The translations under genes and the position numbers were made by a program. A model generated the notes under the pieces. That model was not told the DNA's origin, did no database searches, and saw nothing but the letters and a program-made list of their open reading frames with translations. From positions 1,426,001-1,490,000 of the forward strand of contig NZ_CP152342.1 in NCBI RefSeq assembly GCF_045291395.1: DNA of 64,000 nucleotides, written 5' to 3'. Source of the stretch: MR-S7 sp000400995. GTDB lineage: Bacteria > Pseudomonadota > Gammaproteobacteria > Burkholderiales > Burkholderiaceae_C. Below, one piece after another: positions 8,718 through 17,620 of the stretch (positions within the stretch are counted from its first letter, which is position 1; each line of letters opens with the position of its first letter).

Positions 8718-10148
8718 TCAGCGGTCATCCACCTCAACGGCCTGATTGGTAACGCCCGTCCCCCATCCCAGCGCCTTGTACAGCGCCACCACCTGCATCT
8801 GCGAGGCCGCTTCTTCCTGCGCGATCTGCCGGCGCAACTGGAACAGCGTGCGCTGGTTTTCCAGCACGGCCTGGTAGCTGCCGGAACCGGCGCGGTAGCG
8901 CGTGTCGGCAATGGCGAACGCGGCCTGAGCGTGGCTGGCCGACTGCAACAGCGCGGCGAGCTGGCGCTGCTGCTCGGCGAACGCGGTCACGGCGTTCTCG
9001 ACGTCCTCCTGCGCGGTCAGCAGTGCCTGTTCGTAGCGGGCCAGCGCGCCTTCCGACGCGGCCTCGGCGCCGCGCAGGCGGGCGCGAGCGTTCCCCAGCC
9101 GCAGCGCGGGCCACGACACTGTCGGCGCGATCTGGAAGGCGCGCGAGGCGGCGCTGCCGAGATCGCCGTCGCGCAGAGCGAAGAAGCCGAGGAAGCCGCC
9201 CAGGTCGATGCGCGGATACAGCTCGGCAGTGGCGGCGCCGGCGTCGGCGACGCTGGCTGCCAGCAGGCGCTCGGCCTGCACCACGTCCGGCCGCACCAGG
9301 ATCAGGCGGTTGACGTCGCCCAGCGGCAATTGCCGGGCCAGTGGCGCGAAGCGGGCGTCGGTGGGGTCGGGCAAGCCGGCCTCGCCAGGGCGCTGGCCGG
9401 CCAGCACCGCAAGGCGGTGGCGCGCCTGTTGCAGCGCGGCGGTCAGCGGCGGGAGCGCCGCCTCGCTGCGCAGAAGGTTGGCGCGGGCGTTTTCCACGTC
9501 TTCTGGCAGCCCGGCACCAGCGTTCTGGCTGGCTTGCGCAAGCCTGACCGTCTCGCGCCAGTTGTCCACTTCCTGCCGCGCAACATCCAGTTGGCGCCGC
9601 TGGGCCTGCGCCTCGAACCAGGTGCGCGCGACCTCGGCGGCGATGCTCAGGCGGGTCAGTGCCAGTTCGGCCTCGCTGGCCTCGGCGCGTGCCACGGCGG
9701 CCTGCTGCAGCCGGTCCAGGCGACCGAACAAGTCGATCTCCCACTGCACATCGAAGCCGGCCTGCCAAGATTCGGACAGGGTGCGCGCGCCGCTATTGCT
9801 GGCCTGCTGCTGGATGCCACGAGCATAACCTGCACTGCTGGTCACGCCCGGCAGGCGGTCCAGCCGGCGCTCGTTGAAGATCGCACGCGCGGCCAGCAGG
9901 TTGGCCCGGGCCTGGCGGATGTCGTGGTTGTGCGCCAGCGCGGCGTCGATCCAGTGGTTGAGGCCATCGTCCTCGAAAAAGGTCCACCAGTCGGTGAGCA
10001 TGGCCTCGGCCGTGCCCACCGCAAATTCCGCTGCTTGCGGGCTGGCCAGCGCGATGGCTGGCGTATCGGGTTTGACGTACTTCGGTCCCACTGCGCAACC
10101 CGACAGCGCTACAGCCAGCGCTGTTGCCCCCATAAGGCGAACTTTCAT
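8718..10148 (-). CDS. opmD: outer-membrane efflux channel, OpmD/NodT type
   Basis: Outer-membrane factor of 476 residues from the ATG at 10148, which has a GAGGA ribosome site. A lipobox (LSGC) ends the signal peptide, so it should be a lipoprotein with Cys at about residue 18. The pattern of two long coiled helical repeats (rich in Ala, Arg and Glu) with FGRLDRLQQAAVARAEASEAE and later NARARLRGAEAASEGALARYEQALLTA marks the TolC/OprM family. An alternative ATG at 10163 overlaps the RND stop by four bases. Last gene of the mexGHI-opmD-like operon; the symbol is by gene order and similarity. Confidence 0.85.
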   Translation of the reverse strand: MKVRLMGATALAVALSGCAVGPKYVKPDTPAIALASPQAAEFAVGTAEAMLTDWWTFFEDDGLNHWIDAALAHNHDIRQARANLLAARAIFNERRLDRLPGVTSSAGYARGIQQQASNSGARTLSESWQAGFDVQWEIDLFGRLDRLQQAAVARAEASEAELALTRLSIAAEVARTWFEAQAQRRQLDVARQEVDNWRETVRLAQASQNAGAGLPEDVENARANLLRSEAALPPLTAALQQARHRLAVLAGQRPGEAGLPDPTDARFAPLARQLPLGDVNRLILVRPDVVQAERLLAASVADAGAATAELYPRIDLGGFLGFFALRDGDLGSAASRAFQIAPTVSWPALRLGNARARLRGAEAASEGALARYEQALLTAQEDVENAVTAFAEQQRQLAALLQSASHAQAAFAIADTRYRAGSGSYQAVLENQRTLFQLRRQIAQEEAASQMQVVALYKALGWGTGVTNQAVEVDDR

Positions 10149-10159
10149 ATGGCTTGTCC

Positions 10160-13100
10160 TCATGCCGCCGCTCCTTCGGCTTGTTCGATCTCGGCCAGTT
10201 GGCGGCTACGGGCGCTTTGAACCCGGTGGTCTCGCGCCAGCCAGGTGTAGATCGTCGGCAGCACGAACAGGGTGAACAGCGTACCCACCAGCATGCCGCA
10301 GACGATCACCACGCCCAGGCCGAAGCGGCTGTTGGCGCCAGCCCCGCTGGCGAACAGCAGCGGCACCACGCCGAAGGCCATCGCGCCGGTGGTCATCAGA
10401 ACCGGGCGCAGGCGGATCTGCGCGGCGCGGACGATGGCCTCGGTCCGGCCCAGGCGCTCCTTCACTTGCAGCTCATTGGCGAATTCCACCATCAGGATGC
10501 CGTGCTTGCTGATGAGGCCAATCAAGGTCACCAATCCGATCTGCGTGTAGATGTTGAGCGTGGCCCAGCCCAGCGCCAGCGGCAGCAGCGCGCCGCAGAT
10601 CGACAGCGGCACAGCGATCAGGATGATCAATGGGTCGATCAGGCTCTCGTACTGTGCGGCCAGCACCAGGTAGATCACCACCAGGGCCGCGAGGAAAGCG
10701 AAGACCAGCGCGCTTCCTTCCTGCACATACTGGCGCGATTCGGACTGCCAGTCATGGCTGAAGCCGGGCGGCAGGTCGGCCACCGCCTGTTCCAGAAATC
10801 CCACGGCCTGGCCCAGCGATACGCCAGGTGCGGGTATGGCCTGCAGGGTGGCGGCATTCTGCTGGTCGAACTGGTTGAGCCGGTTGGGCTCCACGCCCAG
10901 GTCCAGCCGCACCACCGTGGACAGCGGCACCAGGGTGCCATCGCCGGTACGCACGAACTGGCGGGCCAGCGCCTGCGGCGTCAACCGCTGGTCGCGCACG
11001 CTCTGCGGGATGACATCGTAGGAACGGCCGAACAGTGCGAAACGGTTGATGTAGTTCTCGCCGACCAGTACGCCAAGCGAGTCGCCAATGTCCTGCAGGG
11101 CGATGCCCAGGCTGCCGGCCTTGGCCCGGTCGATCGTGACCTGCACCACGGGGCTGTCGTACTCCAGGTCGCTGTCGACCACGACGAACAGGCCACTTTC
11201 GCGGGCACGCTGCTTCAGGCCCTCCATCGCTTCGTACAGTATCGGGTAGTCCTGCACGCTGCGCAGCACTAGTTGCACCGGCAGGCCACCACTGCCGCCC
11301 GGCAACGGCGCGACCTGGAAGGCGAAGATGCTGCTGCCCGCGATGCCGCCCGCGGCACCCTGCAGCTCGGCGACGATCTCCGGCTCCTTGCGCTCGCGCA
11401 CTCCCCACTCGGACAGGTTGATCCCCCCGAAACTGGCGGCGGGGCCATCGGTGCCATTGATGATCCAGGTGCCGGTCGTCTCAGGGATGGATGCCATCAC
11501 CCGGTGCAATTCCTCGCCAAATCGTTCGGCATAGTCCAGGCTGGTGTGCTGCGGCGATTTGATGGCCGCCAGCACCGCCGCCTGGTCTTCCGGGGGAGCC
11601 AGTTCTCGCTGCGGCATCTGGTAGAGAAAAGGCAGGCTCAGGCAGACCAGCAGAGCGAAGCCGCCGCTCAGCCAACGCTGCCGCAGCGAGAAGCGCAGCA
11701 CTTTGCCGTAGCGACGCGCCAGACCGCCAAAGACCGCCTCGGCCAGCCGTGCCATGCGTCCCTGTCCGCCGTCCTGATGACTGGATTTCAGCAGCAGAGA
11801 ACTCATCACCGGCGAAAGCGTCAGCGCCACCACGCCCGAGACAATCACGGCTCCGGCCAGCGTCAGCGCGAACTCGCGGAACAGCGCACCGGTCAGTCCA
11901 CTCATCAGACCGATCGGCGCGTAGACGGCCGCCAGCGTCAGTGTCATCGCGATCACCGGCCCAGCAATCTCGCGCGCACCGATCAGCGCCGCCGCCACGG
12001 GTGTCTTGCCTTCCTCGATATGGCGATGCACGTTTTCCACCACCACGATGGCGTCGTCCACGACCAGCCCGATCGCCAGCACCATCGCCAGCAAGGTCAG
12101 CAGGTTGATGCTGAAGCCGAAGGCCAGCATCAGCCCGGCGGCACCCAGCATCGACAACGGAATCGTGACCACCGGGATGATGACGCTGCGCAGCGACCCC
12201 AGGCACAGCCAGATCACCAGCACCACGATCAGCACGGCCTCCAGCAGCGTGCGCAGCACTTCGTCGATCGAGGCCTCGATGAAGCGGGCCGTCTCGTAGG
12301 CCAGATCCATCCTGACACCCGGCGGCAGCGTCTTCTCGATCTCCGGGAGCAACTGGCGGATGCCATCGACGATGACCAGCGGATTGCCCGCGGGCGTCGG
12401 GAACAACCCCAGGTGGACGGCGGGCTCGCCATCCATCGTGGCGCTGGTGTCGGTGGCCGCTGCGCCCAGCTCCACCGTGCCCACGTCGCGCAGGCGCACC
12501 AGACCATTGCCGTCGTTGCGAATCACCAGATCGCGGAATTCCTCCACGCTGGTCAGGTCGGAGTTGACCCGCACATTGGAGATCACGTACTGCCCGCGCA
12601 CCTGGCCCGGCGCGGCCTGGTAGTTGTTGCGGCGTACCGCCTCGGCCACATCCGTGGCGGTCAGGCCGCGCCCGGCCAGACGGTCGGCATCCAGCCACAG
12701 GCGCATCGCCAGCCGCTGGCCGCCGAAGGTCTGCACCTTGGCCACACCGGGGATACCGGAAAACAGCGGCTCGACCACGCGCGACAGGTAGTCGGTCAGT
12801 TCTGGCGTGGACAGGCTTCCAGTGGAAAAGCCAACGTAGGCCACTGCCGTCGAATCGCCGGCCGACAGCTCGATCACCGGGTCGTAAGCCCGTTCGGGCA
12901 GGCGGTAGCGAACCTGGTTGACCTTCGCCATGGTCTCGGTCAGCGCCTGGGTCGAGTCGCGGTTCAGTTCCATCCGCAACGTGACCGTGCTGCGGCCCTG
13001 CACGGACGAGGACGACAGGTAGTCGATGCCCTCGACCGAGGACACCGCCTGCGCGATCGGCTGGGTCACGAAGCCCTGCATCAGCTCGGCGGAGGCGCCG

Positions 13101-13255
13101 GGGTATTCGGTACTGACCGTGATGGTTGAGGTTTCCAGCGTCGGATACTGCCGGATCGGCAGCTTGCCCAGCGCGAACAGGCCCAGCAGCACGATCAGGC
13201 TGCTGACCACCAGCGCCAGCACCGGACGGCGCACGAACACGTCGGTGAAGGTCAT
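10160..13255 (-). CDS. mexI: RND efflux pump inner-membrane subunit, MexI type
   Basis: 1031-residue RND transporter starting MTFTDVFVRRPVLALV, the usual N-terminus of MexI/MdtB-like pumps. It shows the helix-4 signature GLVVDDAIVVVENVHRHIEEG with the proton-relay aspartates, two periplasmic porter and docking loops and a final helix bundle. It overlaps the adaptor by four bases and the outer-membrane gene start region, so the operon is tightly packed. In Pseudomonas aeruginosa the MexGHI-OpmD pump exports redox-active phenazines and is induced by SoxR; the same regulator sits divergently here. Confidence 0.92.
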   Translation of the reverse strand: MTFTDVFVRRPVLALVVSSLIVLLGLFALGKLPIRQYPTLETSTITVSTEYPGASAELMQGFVTQPIAQAVSSVEGIDYLSSSSVQGRSTVTLRMELNRDSTQALTETMAKVNQVRYRLPERAYDPVIELSAGDSTAVAYVGFSTGSLSTPELTDYLSRVVEPLFSGIPGVAKVQTFGGQRLAMRLWLDADRLAGRGLTATDVAEAVRRNNYQAAPGQVRGQYVISNVRVNSDLTSVEEFRDLVIRNDGNGLVRLRDVGTVELGAAATDTSATMDGEPAVHLGLFPTPAGNPLVIVDGIRQLLPEIEKTLPPGVRMDLAYETARFIEASIDEVLRTLLEAVLIVVLVIWLCLGSLRSVIIPVVTIPLSMLGAAGLMLAFGFSINLLTLLAMVLAIGLVVDDAIVVVENVHRHIEEGKTPVAAALIGAREIAGPVIAMTLTLAAVYAPIGLMSGLTGALFREFALTLAGAVIVSGVVALTLSPVMSSLLLKSSHQDGGQGRMARLAEAVFGGLARRYGKVLRFSLRQRWLSGGFALLVCLSLPFLYQMPQRELAPPEDQAAVLAAIKSPQHTSLDYAERFGEELHRVMASIPETTGTWIINGTDGPAASFGGINLSEWGVRERKEPEIVAELQGAAGGIAGSSIFAFQVAPLPGGSGGLPVQLVLRSVQDYPILYEAMEGLKQRARESGLFVVVDSDLEYDSPVVQVTIDRAKAGSLGIALQDIGDSLGVLVGENYINRFALFGRSYDVIPQSVRDQRLTPQALARQFVRTGDGTLVPLSTVVRLDLGVEPNRLNQFDQQNAATLQAIPAPGVSLGQAVGFLEQAVADLPPGFSHDWQSESRQYVQEGSALVFAFLAALVVIYLVLAAQYESLIDPLIILIAVPLSICGALLPLALGWATLNIYTQIGLVTLIGLISKHGILMVEFANELQVKERLGRTEAIVRAAQIRLRPVLMTTGAMAFGVVPLLFASGAGANSRFGLGVVIVCGMLVGTLFTLFVLPTIYTWLARDHRVQSARSRQLAEIEQAEGAAA

Positions 13256-14376
13256 GATGCCTGCTCCTGCGTCTGGCCCTGCGCCGCATCCGCCTCAGGT
13301 TCGGGCGCAGCGCCTCCGCCATGCAGCGTGTCGTGCGCCACCGGCTCGACGGGCATGCCGTCACTGAGCTTGAGCTGGCCGGACACCACCACTTGATCGC
13401 CTTCCTTCAAACCGGAGACGATCTCCACCCGGCCCTCCCAGCGCTCGCCGGTCGTCACCGCGACACGGCGCACGCTCAGGCCCTGGTACTCGTTCGGCTC
13501 GGCCACGAACACCGTCTGTCCGTAGGCGCTGTAGCTCACCGCGGTTTCCGGCACAGCCAGCACCGGCGTGGGCTGCCGGGGCAGCACGCGCACGTTGGCG
13601 AACATGCCGGCCTGCAACAGTCCTTCCGCGTTCGGAAGGGCGGCCTGCACCTGCACCGTGCGCGAGCTGGCGATCAGCGGATCGACCGCCGTGACCTGTG
13701 CAGCAAAGCGGCGCTGCGGCCAGGCATCGACGCGGACCTCGACCGGCTGGCCCGGCTGCAGTTGCGCGACCGTCTGCTCGTCCAATGCGAAGTTCACGTT
13801 GATCGTGCCGGCATCGACCAGGCTGGCGATGGCATCGCCGGCCTGGAGGGTCTGCCCCTCGTGCACACGACGAATACCCATCGTCCCGGTGAACGGCGCG
13901 CGGATCGCCTTCTGCGCGATCACCGCCTCGATCCTGCGCAGTTCGCCCTGCGCCATGTCATGTGCCGCCTGGGCGTTGTCGAGCTGCTCCTGCGTGGTCA
14001 CCTGGTCGGCGCGCAACTGACGGGTGCGCGCCAGCACGCTCTCGGCATTGCGCAACTGCGCGCGCAGCCGCAGGCGCTCGGCCTGCTCGGGCGCATCGTT
14101 GAGCTGCACCAGCAATTCGCCCTGCTTGACCCGCTGCCCGGATGCGAAGGCGATGCGGGTGATGCGCCCGGCGGTTTCCGCCGCCAGTTCCACCTGCTGC
14201 GCCGCCTCCAGTTCGCCGACGCCGTGGAAGGCGCGCGGCGCCTCGGCACGCTCGACCGTGGCCAGCGCCACCTTGGTGGCCGGCCAGCCGCCCCCTTCGT
14301 CCGCGCCCGACGTGCAGGCCGCCAGCCACACGGTGCACACCAACACCAGACTGCGTGAAATCATGCGCGCGCTCAT
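13252..14376 (-). CDS. mexH: RND periplasmic adaptor, MexH type
   Basis: 374-residue membrane fusion protein. A lipobox-like LAAC at residues 17-20 ends the signal peptide. The lipoyl halves (GQRVKQGELLVQLND and IRAPFTGTMGIRRVHEGQ) flank an alpha hairpin. Start at 14376 overlaps the DoxX-like gene stop by four bases (ATGA), which decides it over longer in-frame extensions. The C-terminal tail is acidic and Gln-rich (PEPEADAAQGQTQEQ) and looks unstructured. Partner of the MexI-type pump encoded directly downstream. Confidence 0.9.
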   Translation of the reverse strand: MSARMISRSLVLVCTVWLAACTSGADEGGGWPATKVALATVERAEAPRAFHGVGELEAAQQVELAAETAGRITRIAFASGQRVKQGELLVQLNDAPEQAERLRLRAQLRNAESVLARTRQLRADQVTTQEQLDNAQAAHDMAQGELRRIEAVIAQKAIRAPFTGTMGIRRVHEGQTLQAGDAIASLVDAGTINVNFALDEQTVAQLQPGQPVEVRVDAWPQRRFAAQVTAVDPLIASSRTVQVQAALPNAEGLLQAGMFANVRVLPRQPTPVLAVPETAVSYSAYGQTVFVAEPNEYQGLSVRRVAVTTGERWEGRVEIVSGLKEGDQVVVSGQLKLSDGMPVEPVAHDTLHGGGAAPEPEADAAQGQTQEQAS

Positions 14377-14792
14377 GCCCGCCCCTCCAGCCGGCGACGC
14401 AGGCGGCTGGCAATCGCCGCTGCGATCAGGCCGCCGATCACCGTGGTGTGCTCCAGCGCCCAGAACATCGCCTCCTTGGCGTGCGCCTCCGGCAGTGCCC
14501 AGAAACGATGCACCACTACGATGGTCAGCAGCAGGAATAGCGCCAGCGCGCCGGCCCCCAACCCAAGCGCGCGATCGAGCAACAGCAGCACCGAGCCGCC
14601 AAGCAGCACCACGATGGTGGCGATGTTGAACAGCCAGTCCGGCTCCAGCCCCGCCGCGCGCATTTCCGCGAGCCCGCCCTGGAAGTCGATCAGCTTGGCC
14701 AGGCCGGATGAAAGAAACACCACCGCCAGCAGGATGCGGGCGGTGATCCACAGCCAGCGGCTGTCCAAAGCGTTGTCGATGAAGGGGCGCAT
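14373..14792 (-). CDS. mexG: DoxX family membrane protein, MexG type
   Basis: 139-residue inner-membrane protein with four predicted helices and the DoxX-type N-terminal segment LLAVVFLSSGLAKLIDFQGG. In P. aeruginosa the first gene of the SoxR-controlled efflux operon, mexG, encodes such a protein, which binds pyocyanin and assists the pump. The same order (doxX-like, adaptor, RND, outer-membrane factor) and the divergent soxR make this assignment strong. First gene of the operon, about 108 bases downstream of the -10 hexamer. Confidence 0.85.
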   Translation of the reverse strand: MRPFIDNALDSRWLWITARILLAVVFLSSGLAKLIDFQGGLAEMRAAGLEPDWLFNIATIVVLLGGSVLLLLDRALGLGAGALALFLLLTIVVVHRFWALPEAHAKEAMFWALEHTTVIGGLIAAAIASRLRRRLEGRA

Positions 14793-14899
14793 GCGCGTTC
14801 ACTCCTGATGAAAGAAGCGGCCACACACGCGCAAAGGCACGACGACCGCATGGGTTGCAGGGAGATCGGCAACCGCGGTTGCCAAATGAAACGCTGTGA

Positions 14900-14930
14900 A
14901 CTATAAAACCTCAAGTTAAGTTTAGGTCAA
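14900..14930 (-). promoter_or_regulatory. SoxR box within a 19-bp-spacer promoter of the mexG operon
   Basis: CCTCAAGTTAAGTTTAGG at 14909-14926 matches the enterobacterial soxS SoxR box closely. On the minus strand it lies between a -35 TTGACC (14930-14925) and a -10 TATAGT (14905-14900), with a 19-bp spacer. That long spacer is the hallmark of promoters that MerR-family activators twist into an active shape. The box is also only 8 bases from the soxR ATG, so SoxR could repress its own transcription. Confidence 0.88.
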
Positions 14931-14934
14931 GCAC

Positions 14935-15396
14935 ATGAACGCGAAGAAACCAATGGATTTTTCAAGGCTGATGACGGTGGGCGAAGTGGCCCATCGCGCG
15001 GGCGTGCCGGTCTCCACCATCCATTTCTACGAATCGAAAGGCCTGATCGCCAGCACCCGCAACGCCGGCAACCAGCGCCGCTTTCCGTCGGTGGTGCTGC
15101 GCCACATCGCCGTTATCAAAGTGGCGCAGCGCACCGGCATTCCCTTGGAGGAAATCAAGGAAGCGCTGGGGCGCTACCCGCCGGGCAGCAAACTCAGCGC
15201 CGTGCAGTGGCAGGAGCTGTCGTCACGTTGGCGCACGAGTCTCGACGAGCGCATCCAGAAACTCACGCGCCTGCGCGACGAGCTGGACAGTTGCATTGGC
15301 TGCGGCTGCCTGTCGCTCGATGAGTGTCCGCTGCGCAATCCGCTGGACGTACTGGGCGAGCAGGGGCCTGGGCCGAGGATTCTGGAGCGGCCCTGA
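14935..15396 (+). CDS. soxR: redox-sensitive transcriptional activator SoxR
   Basis: 153-residue MerR-family regulator. A winged helix-turn-helix (residues 11-50, TVGEVAHRAGVPVSTIHFYESKGLI) is followed by a dimerisation helix and the [2Fe-2S] motif CIGCGC at C120, C123, C125 plus C131 in the DECPLRNP block. These four cysteines are diagnostic of SoxR. It senses redox-cycling compounds through cluster oxidation. It is divergent from the mexGHI-opmD-like operon and shares the SoxR box. No clear ribosome site precedes the ATG at 14935; the ATG at 14953 is possible. Confidence 0.93.
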   Translation: MNAKKPMDFSRLMTVGEVAHRAGVPVSTIHFYESKGLIASTRNAGNQRRFPSVVLRHIAVIKVAQRTGIPLEEIKEALGRYPPGSKLSAVQWQELSSRWRTSLDERIQKLTRLRDELDSCIGCGCLSLDECPLRNPLDVLGEQGPGPRILERP

Positions 15397-15458
15397 TATC
15401 GATACCGCCTACGGAAGCGATCAGCGAGAGATCCCGCGATGCCGTCCGATCTCCCACA

Positions 15459-15496
15459 GCACCCTGTCGCCACGCATTGTCGCGGCGACAGGGTGC
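15459..15496. terminator. 13-bp perfect inverted repeat downstream of soxR
   Basis: GCACCCTGTCGCC (15459-15471) and its exact complement (15484-15496) enclose a 12-base loop. It follows the soxR stop by about 60 bases. There is no T run on either side, so it may be a Rho-assisted end, a transcript-stabilising hairpin, or an element boundary rather than a standard intrinsic terminator. Confidence 0.45.
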
Positions 15497-15584
15497 CCCA
15501 GCCGTTGCTCAATCACGGGCCGCCACGGCACCAGACAGGGCCCCCCATGCCGTCATCGAGCCTATCGTGTAGCGTCGGGGCTTT

Positions 15585-15848
15585 TCAGAACTTCTGCAGT
15601 GTCTCTGATGGCGTGTGGGGCGTCTTGCCATCGCCGTAGAATCGCTGTCGCGTGGTCTCGGTCACACGGTTGCACAACACGTCGCCCAGCGTTGCGTGGT
15701 CGGTCTTGCATTGCTGGCGTAGTTCCTTCAAGCGCACCGGGTCGGCGGCCAGTTCGTCAACAGTCGGCACGTTGGCCTGCGTCGGTGTTTCGGATTGACC
15801 ACAGGCCGTGAGAACCGCTGCCAACAGCAAAGGTGTCATTCCCTTCAT
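15585..15848 (-). CDS. EexN family entry-exclusion lipoprotein
   Basis: 87 residues with a signal peptide ending in a lipobox (LTAC, Cys at 16). The mature part has the EexN-like layout: TVDELAADPVRLKELRQQC, then a second Cys in LCNRVTE. EexN/TrbK-type lipoproteins of P-type conjugation systems sit in the membrane and block entry of a like element. Its ATG overlaps the stop of a LysR-like tail by four bases. No tra or trb genes remain beside it, so this is probably a leftover of a conjugative element. Confidence 0.7.
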   Translation of the reverse strand: MKGMTPLLLAAVLTACGQSETPTQANVPTVDELAADPVRLKELRQQCKTDHATLGDVLCNRVTETTRQRFYGDGKTPHTPSETLQKF

Positions 15849-16085
15849 AACTCGATTTCCTCCTGGGGATCGGGTTCTAGCGGCAGCGCGGGCCTTGTGC
15901 CTTCGGGCAGGTCGATGGCCTGCACCCGTTCCATGAATCGCGACAGCACTTCCGACACTTCGCCCTCGCGCCGCAGCAGGTAAGTCGTCAGCATGGGTGA
16001 GCGTCCGGCCAAGGGCCGGGCCACCACACCAAGCTCTCGGCTTGCCGTGATGTGCGGCCCGCCAGCCAGCCCCAAGGGGGCGGAT
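15845..16085 (-). pseudogene. LysR-type regulator, 3' remnant
   Basis: The frame reads ASRELGVVARPLAGRSPML and continues to a C-terminal acidic tail, which looks like the end of a LysR substrate-binding domain. Upstream of about 16085 the sequence switches to repeat copy A, so the HTH and most of the effector domain are missing. LysR-type traR genes lie beside eexN in some Tn4371-like conjugative elements, which fits its overlap with the EexN gene. Family assignment is by pattern only. Confidence 0.5.
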
Positions 16086-16599
16086 CGCGGCTGGATGGCT
16101 GGGCTACGGAGCATCGCTCACGGGCTGTTCCGTGGCGATGCGCGCGTCGGCCCCGAAGTCGAGCTCGCTGAGCAGGTAGTGCTGGCCCGAGGATTGGGAC
16201 TTGACCTCCATCGACTGCTGCGTGTGGACGCGCATGACTTCGCAGGCACCCAGCCGGCGCGTGGCGACTAGGTCGCCGGCGCACAGGACGCCCTCGCGGG
16301 TGAGCCGGACCAGGCGCAGCGTGCCTGGCGGGATCTCGTCGGGTCGGACCGGCTCGGTGTAGGAGTCCAGGCGCTCGATCGTGACCCTGGCCCACAGCGG
16401 CAGGTAGTGGTACGGGGTTGGTCCCATGTCAGCGTTCCTCCGGTGCGTCCGGCAAGGCCTTGACGGGATCCGCGCCGAAGCGGGCCAGGAGACCGTCGAT
16501 CTGTGGAATGCCGAAGTCCCATGGCTCGAAGCTGCGGCCGTTGAGGCCAATGCCCTCGGCCCGGACGACGTGTAGCGCTTCGACCTTGGTCTCGCGTAG
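16084..16599. repeat. dispersed repeat copy A (partial two-gene module)
   Basis: About 515 bases closely matching copy C (39584-40230). It carries a 132-base in-frame deletion relative to copy C and stops at the CTCGCGTAG of the first gene, so that gene lacks its N-terminus (its 3' part runs 16429-16599 on the minus strand). The left edge abuts the LysR remnant; the right edge abuts unrelated sequence. Confidence 0.85.
16104..16427 (-). CDS. integrative-element hypothetical protein, shortened paralogue (copy A)
   Basis: 107 residues beginning MGPTPYHYLPLWARVTIERLD. It aligns with the 151-residue copy C protein except that 44 residues after RLDS are absent and the frame is kept. The C-terminal block (VLCAGDLVATRRLGACEV, SGQHYLLSELDFG) is preserved. 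No known domain. The preceding gene of the module is truncated here, so it probably lost its promoter and leader; it may be silent. Confidence 0.5.
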   Translation of the reverse strand: MGPTPYHYLPLWARVTIERLDSYTEPVRPDEIPPGTLRLVRLTREGVLCAGDLVATRRLGACEVMRVHTQQSMEVKSQSSGQHYLLSELDFGADARIATEQPVSDAP

Positions 16600-16839
16600 G
16601 TCTGAATGCGTTCAGTCATGCTTCGGCGGACAAGCACGAGTTGCCACAAGCCCGTCGGCATTGGCCACGTACGCTGACAGGCGATCGTCCCGGCACAGCC
16701 CCTCGAAGCTCACGGGTGACGCAGCGGACAGGGCGGTTCGATCCAGACGCTCATGTCCGTCGACGGACACTTGCCGTTCCCATATTAGCTTTTGACCCTA
16801 AAAAAATTGACGTTCCCGGGGCGGGGGCGGGAAACCTGC
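16600..16839. other. unassigned sequence
   Basis: About 240 bases between repeat copy A and the nucleotidase gene. No open frame looks like a protein. It includes an A/T-rich end (CCCTAAAAAAATTGACG near 16796-16812). Probably debris from an earlier insertion. Confidence 0.4.
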
Positions 16840-17424
16840 CTAGATCGGCCGCCAGTCGTCCCCACCCGGGTCATTAGACGACGGGCGCCCCCACGCCTCC
16901 AGGAAGCTGAGCGCCTGGGTCCACCCTTCGACCCGTATCGGCCAATTCACCGTACGATTGTGGGACGCGTCGAACAGAACCCCCTGGCCGCCGAAATGGG
17001 TGAAATGACGAGCGCAGTCGTCGACCAGCAGGTCGGCGGACACGATGCTCTTGTCCCCACAGAAAACGATGTTCAATGGGTGGATGAACGGAAAGTGCTC
17101 CTGCAGCCAAGCATACTTGGCGGCGCACGAGGCTGGATACTCCATCGCCGCCGTGACGATGAAGATTTCGAATCTGCCCATCAGCCGATCCAGCGCAAGT
17201 TGGCTGCCGGGCATGACGTTGAGATGCCGGAAGATTTCGCCTTCATGCAGCATTTCTTCCAGTCCCCGCGCATGTTCGGCGCTCACCAGTGACGGCAGCG
17301 GTGTCCTCGCCAACTGTTCAGCCGACCAGCAATAGCCATGGGTGTCCCGATACCAGGCCGCCAGAGCGGCATGGGTGTCCGCAAGCACTTCGTCCACATC
17401 GACTGCAAGCCGATACTTCTTCAT
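16840..17424 (-). CDS. 5'(3')-deoxyribonucleotidase-like HAD phosphatase
   Basis: 194 residues. The N-terminal DVDEVLADT is HAD motif I with two Asp; an IVTAAME segment stands where motif II Thr is expected, and CGDKSIVSADLLVDDC carries the motif III Lys and motif IV Asp pair typical of the NT5C group. These enzymes remove phosphate from deoxynucleotides. The ATG at 17424 has an AGGAG site seven bases upstream; an in-frame codon at 17448 lacks one. Stands alone, flanked by mobile-element debris. Confidence 0.78.
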   Translation of the reverse strand: MKKYRLAVDVDEVLADTHAALAAWYRDTHGYCWSAEQLARTPLPSLVSAEHARGLEEMLHEGEIFRHLNVMPGSQLALDRLMGRFEIFIVTAAMEYPASCAAKYAWLQEHFPFIHPLNIVFCGDKSIVSADLLVDDCARHFTHFGGQGVLFDASHNRTVNWPIRVEGWTQALSFLEAWGRPSSNDPGGDDWRPI

Positions 17425-17620
17425 CCGTTTCTCCTGTCCATCGTTCATCGAAAATCACCACCTGTCACCGACCACACACCGTTTGCCGTTGAGCACGCGG
17501 AATTGGGAACGCACCAGCCTGGCCGGACGCCGGGATTCAAGCCAGGTCACCAATGAGCTAGCCGACGGGTGGTCTTGTGCAGTCAATGATAGGACAATAT
17601 ACTATATTGGCATAGGACAT

